This document shows positions 63,181-64,000 of a stretch of DNA of 64,000 nucleotides, one piece after another. Under the pieces are notes generated by a model, which was not told where the DNA came from, did not search any database, and saw only the letters and a list, made by a program, of their open reading frames with translations. The translations under genes were made by a program, and so were the position numbers. Source of the stretch: Gonocerus acuteangulatus (lineage: Eukaryota > Arthropoda > Insecta > Hemiptera > Coreidae); contig OX328131.1 in the NCBI GenBank assembly GCA_946811695.1, forward strand, positions 6,823,826 through 6,887,825. The letters run 5' to 3'. Positions within the stretch are counted from its first letter, which is position 1. Each line of letters opens with the position of its first letter.

Positions 63181-63640
63181 TCCAAAAGATTATGAATAAA
63201 TGGTTGTAGAGACGATGGGAGGAAGCTATTTCTGGTAGGGCTAACACAAAAACTCTGATAAACCAATTTCTTTCTCATTTTCACTGATAAACTCATTTTA
63301 TTCTAAAGAAAAACCAAAGAGAAATAGTTGGACTTGCAGGAACTACATCATCTTGGTGTGTTTTCATATGATAACTATACTCCCTTTTTGTGATTTGGAT
63401 TTCAAAGGAACAAAACTCAAAACACCATTTTATACGACTGAATAGATTCCATCAAGTTATTAATTATTTTAACCTAACAGATGATAAGCACTTAAATACA
63501 TGAAGTATAAAATTAATGCAGCACATTCTATGTATATAATATTTCTAAGCACGTTCCTCAGAAAGATGGTAAGTGTAAGTTGCATTTCTGAATAATTTGC
63601 TTAAAATAACCTATTTAAATACAAAGTATTTATCATTTAG
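63181..63640. other. Spacer
   Basis: No gene or repeat recognised. Confidence 0.35.
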
Positions 63641-63644
63641 AGGA

Positions 63645-63800
63645 TGGGTATATGTATAGGTTACCACCCTTTTCTAGCCAGGATAGGGCTGATGCTTTTT
63701 CTTTATCCCCCAAAAAAAGCCACCACCCCTAGTTGGGATCAAACACACAGCACTAAGTGCTCACGCCTTAGGACTCATGTCCACTGCACCTCTTTATAAA
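63645..63800 (-). mobile_element. SINE-B copy
   Basis: On + GGTTACCACCCTTTTCTAGC, CAGGATAGGGCTGATGC and a degraded box B (GGGATCAAACACAC), head ending about 63795. Confidence 0.8.
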
Positions 63801-63806
63801 TAAAAA

Positions 63807-64000
63807 AAAAAAAAAAAAAAATCAGTCCCGTAACAGGCTACAAGGGCCCAGAGGGGTAGATACTGTAGAGGTATCCGATTCTTCACCATATGGCCCACTA
63901 GGGAGATATGTGCTATGCTCCTGCCCTGATTTTTCCCTTTGCAGGTACCCATTAATTAATAAAGGCTGGGTGAGCTTAGGAACCCCAAGTCCAACCCTCA
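63807..64000 (-). mobile_element. SINE-C copy, cut by the window edge
   Basis: On + a run of about 22 A, then TCAGTCCCGTAACAGGC and the SINE-C body to the end of the window. Its tRNA-like head lies beyond 64000. Confidence 0.82.

Noticed and set aside
1..64000. CRISPR arrays, bacterial operons, riboswitches or phage genes
   Set aside because: Nothing of the kind; tandem arrays lack spacer structure and genes have spliceosomal introns.

Overview
The window is animal nuclear DNA, A+T-rich and dense in transposable elements. The mix points to an arthropod: an I-type LINE, Ty3/gypsy and Penelope-like elements, Helitrons, TTAA-flanked DNA transposons, tRNA- and 5S-derived SINEs, and small C2H2 zinc-finger genes. 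It is possibly an insect, but I cannot name the species. Nothing bacterial, organellar or CRISPR-like is present.

Host genes. (1) A C2H2 zinc-finger gene on + lies at 714-5150. Three exons joined in phase give four fingers and a stop, and earlier exons lie left of the window. (2) The largest host locus is KANSL3 (NSL3, a subunit of the KAT8/MOF non-specific-lethal histone acetyltransferase complex) on -, from 49752 down to 25385. I reconstruct 15 coding exons with consistent phases, giving about 671 residues across 24.4 kb. Its introns hold most of the mobile DNA, including an apparently intact 6.7 kb Ty3/gypsy element in sense orientation. (3) A second zinc-finger gene on + lies at 56528-57739, with an FAR1/MULE-like zinc-binding region.

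Layout. 1-0.5 kb: 3' end of a gypsy element. 0.7-5.2 kb: zinc-finger gene with nested transposons in its introns. 5.4-9.5 kb: Helitron, TTAA-element and hammerhead fragments. 9.9-16.1 kb: foldback transposon split by a full-length I-clade LINE. 16.6-17.8 kb: 33-bp satellite. 18.3-21.1 kb: two CAGGGTGTCTAC elements. 21.6-23.8 kb: decayed LINE ending in five 110-bp repeats. 24.2 kb: mariner fossil. 25.4-49.8 kb: KANSL3 and its intronic transposons. 50-52.6 kb: Helitron, SINEs and a small foldback. 53-56.3 kb: two large foldbacks and a hairpin. 56.5-57.7 kb: zinc-finger gene. 58-61.7 kb: 26-bp satellite split by a Jockey-type LINE. 62-64 kb: I-like LINE remnant and SINEs.

Most notable: a gypsy element whose gag and pol are separated by one in-frame UGA-CUAG readthrough-type stop, and whose LTR contains two decayed copies of its own PBS/LTR junction; hammerhead ribozyme cores linked to Penelope-like sequence; SINEs ending in long T runs; and a 5S-derived SINE sharing its 3' tail with a tRNA-derived SINE. 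All work is by eye: exon joins, target-site duplications and repeat boundaries were read directly, and family names rest on motifs.
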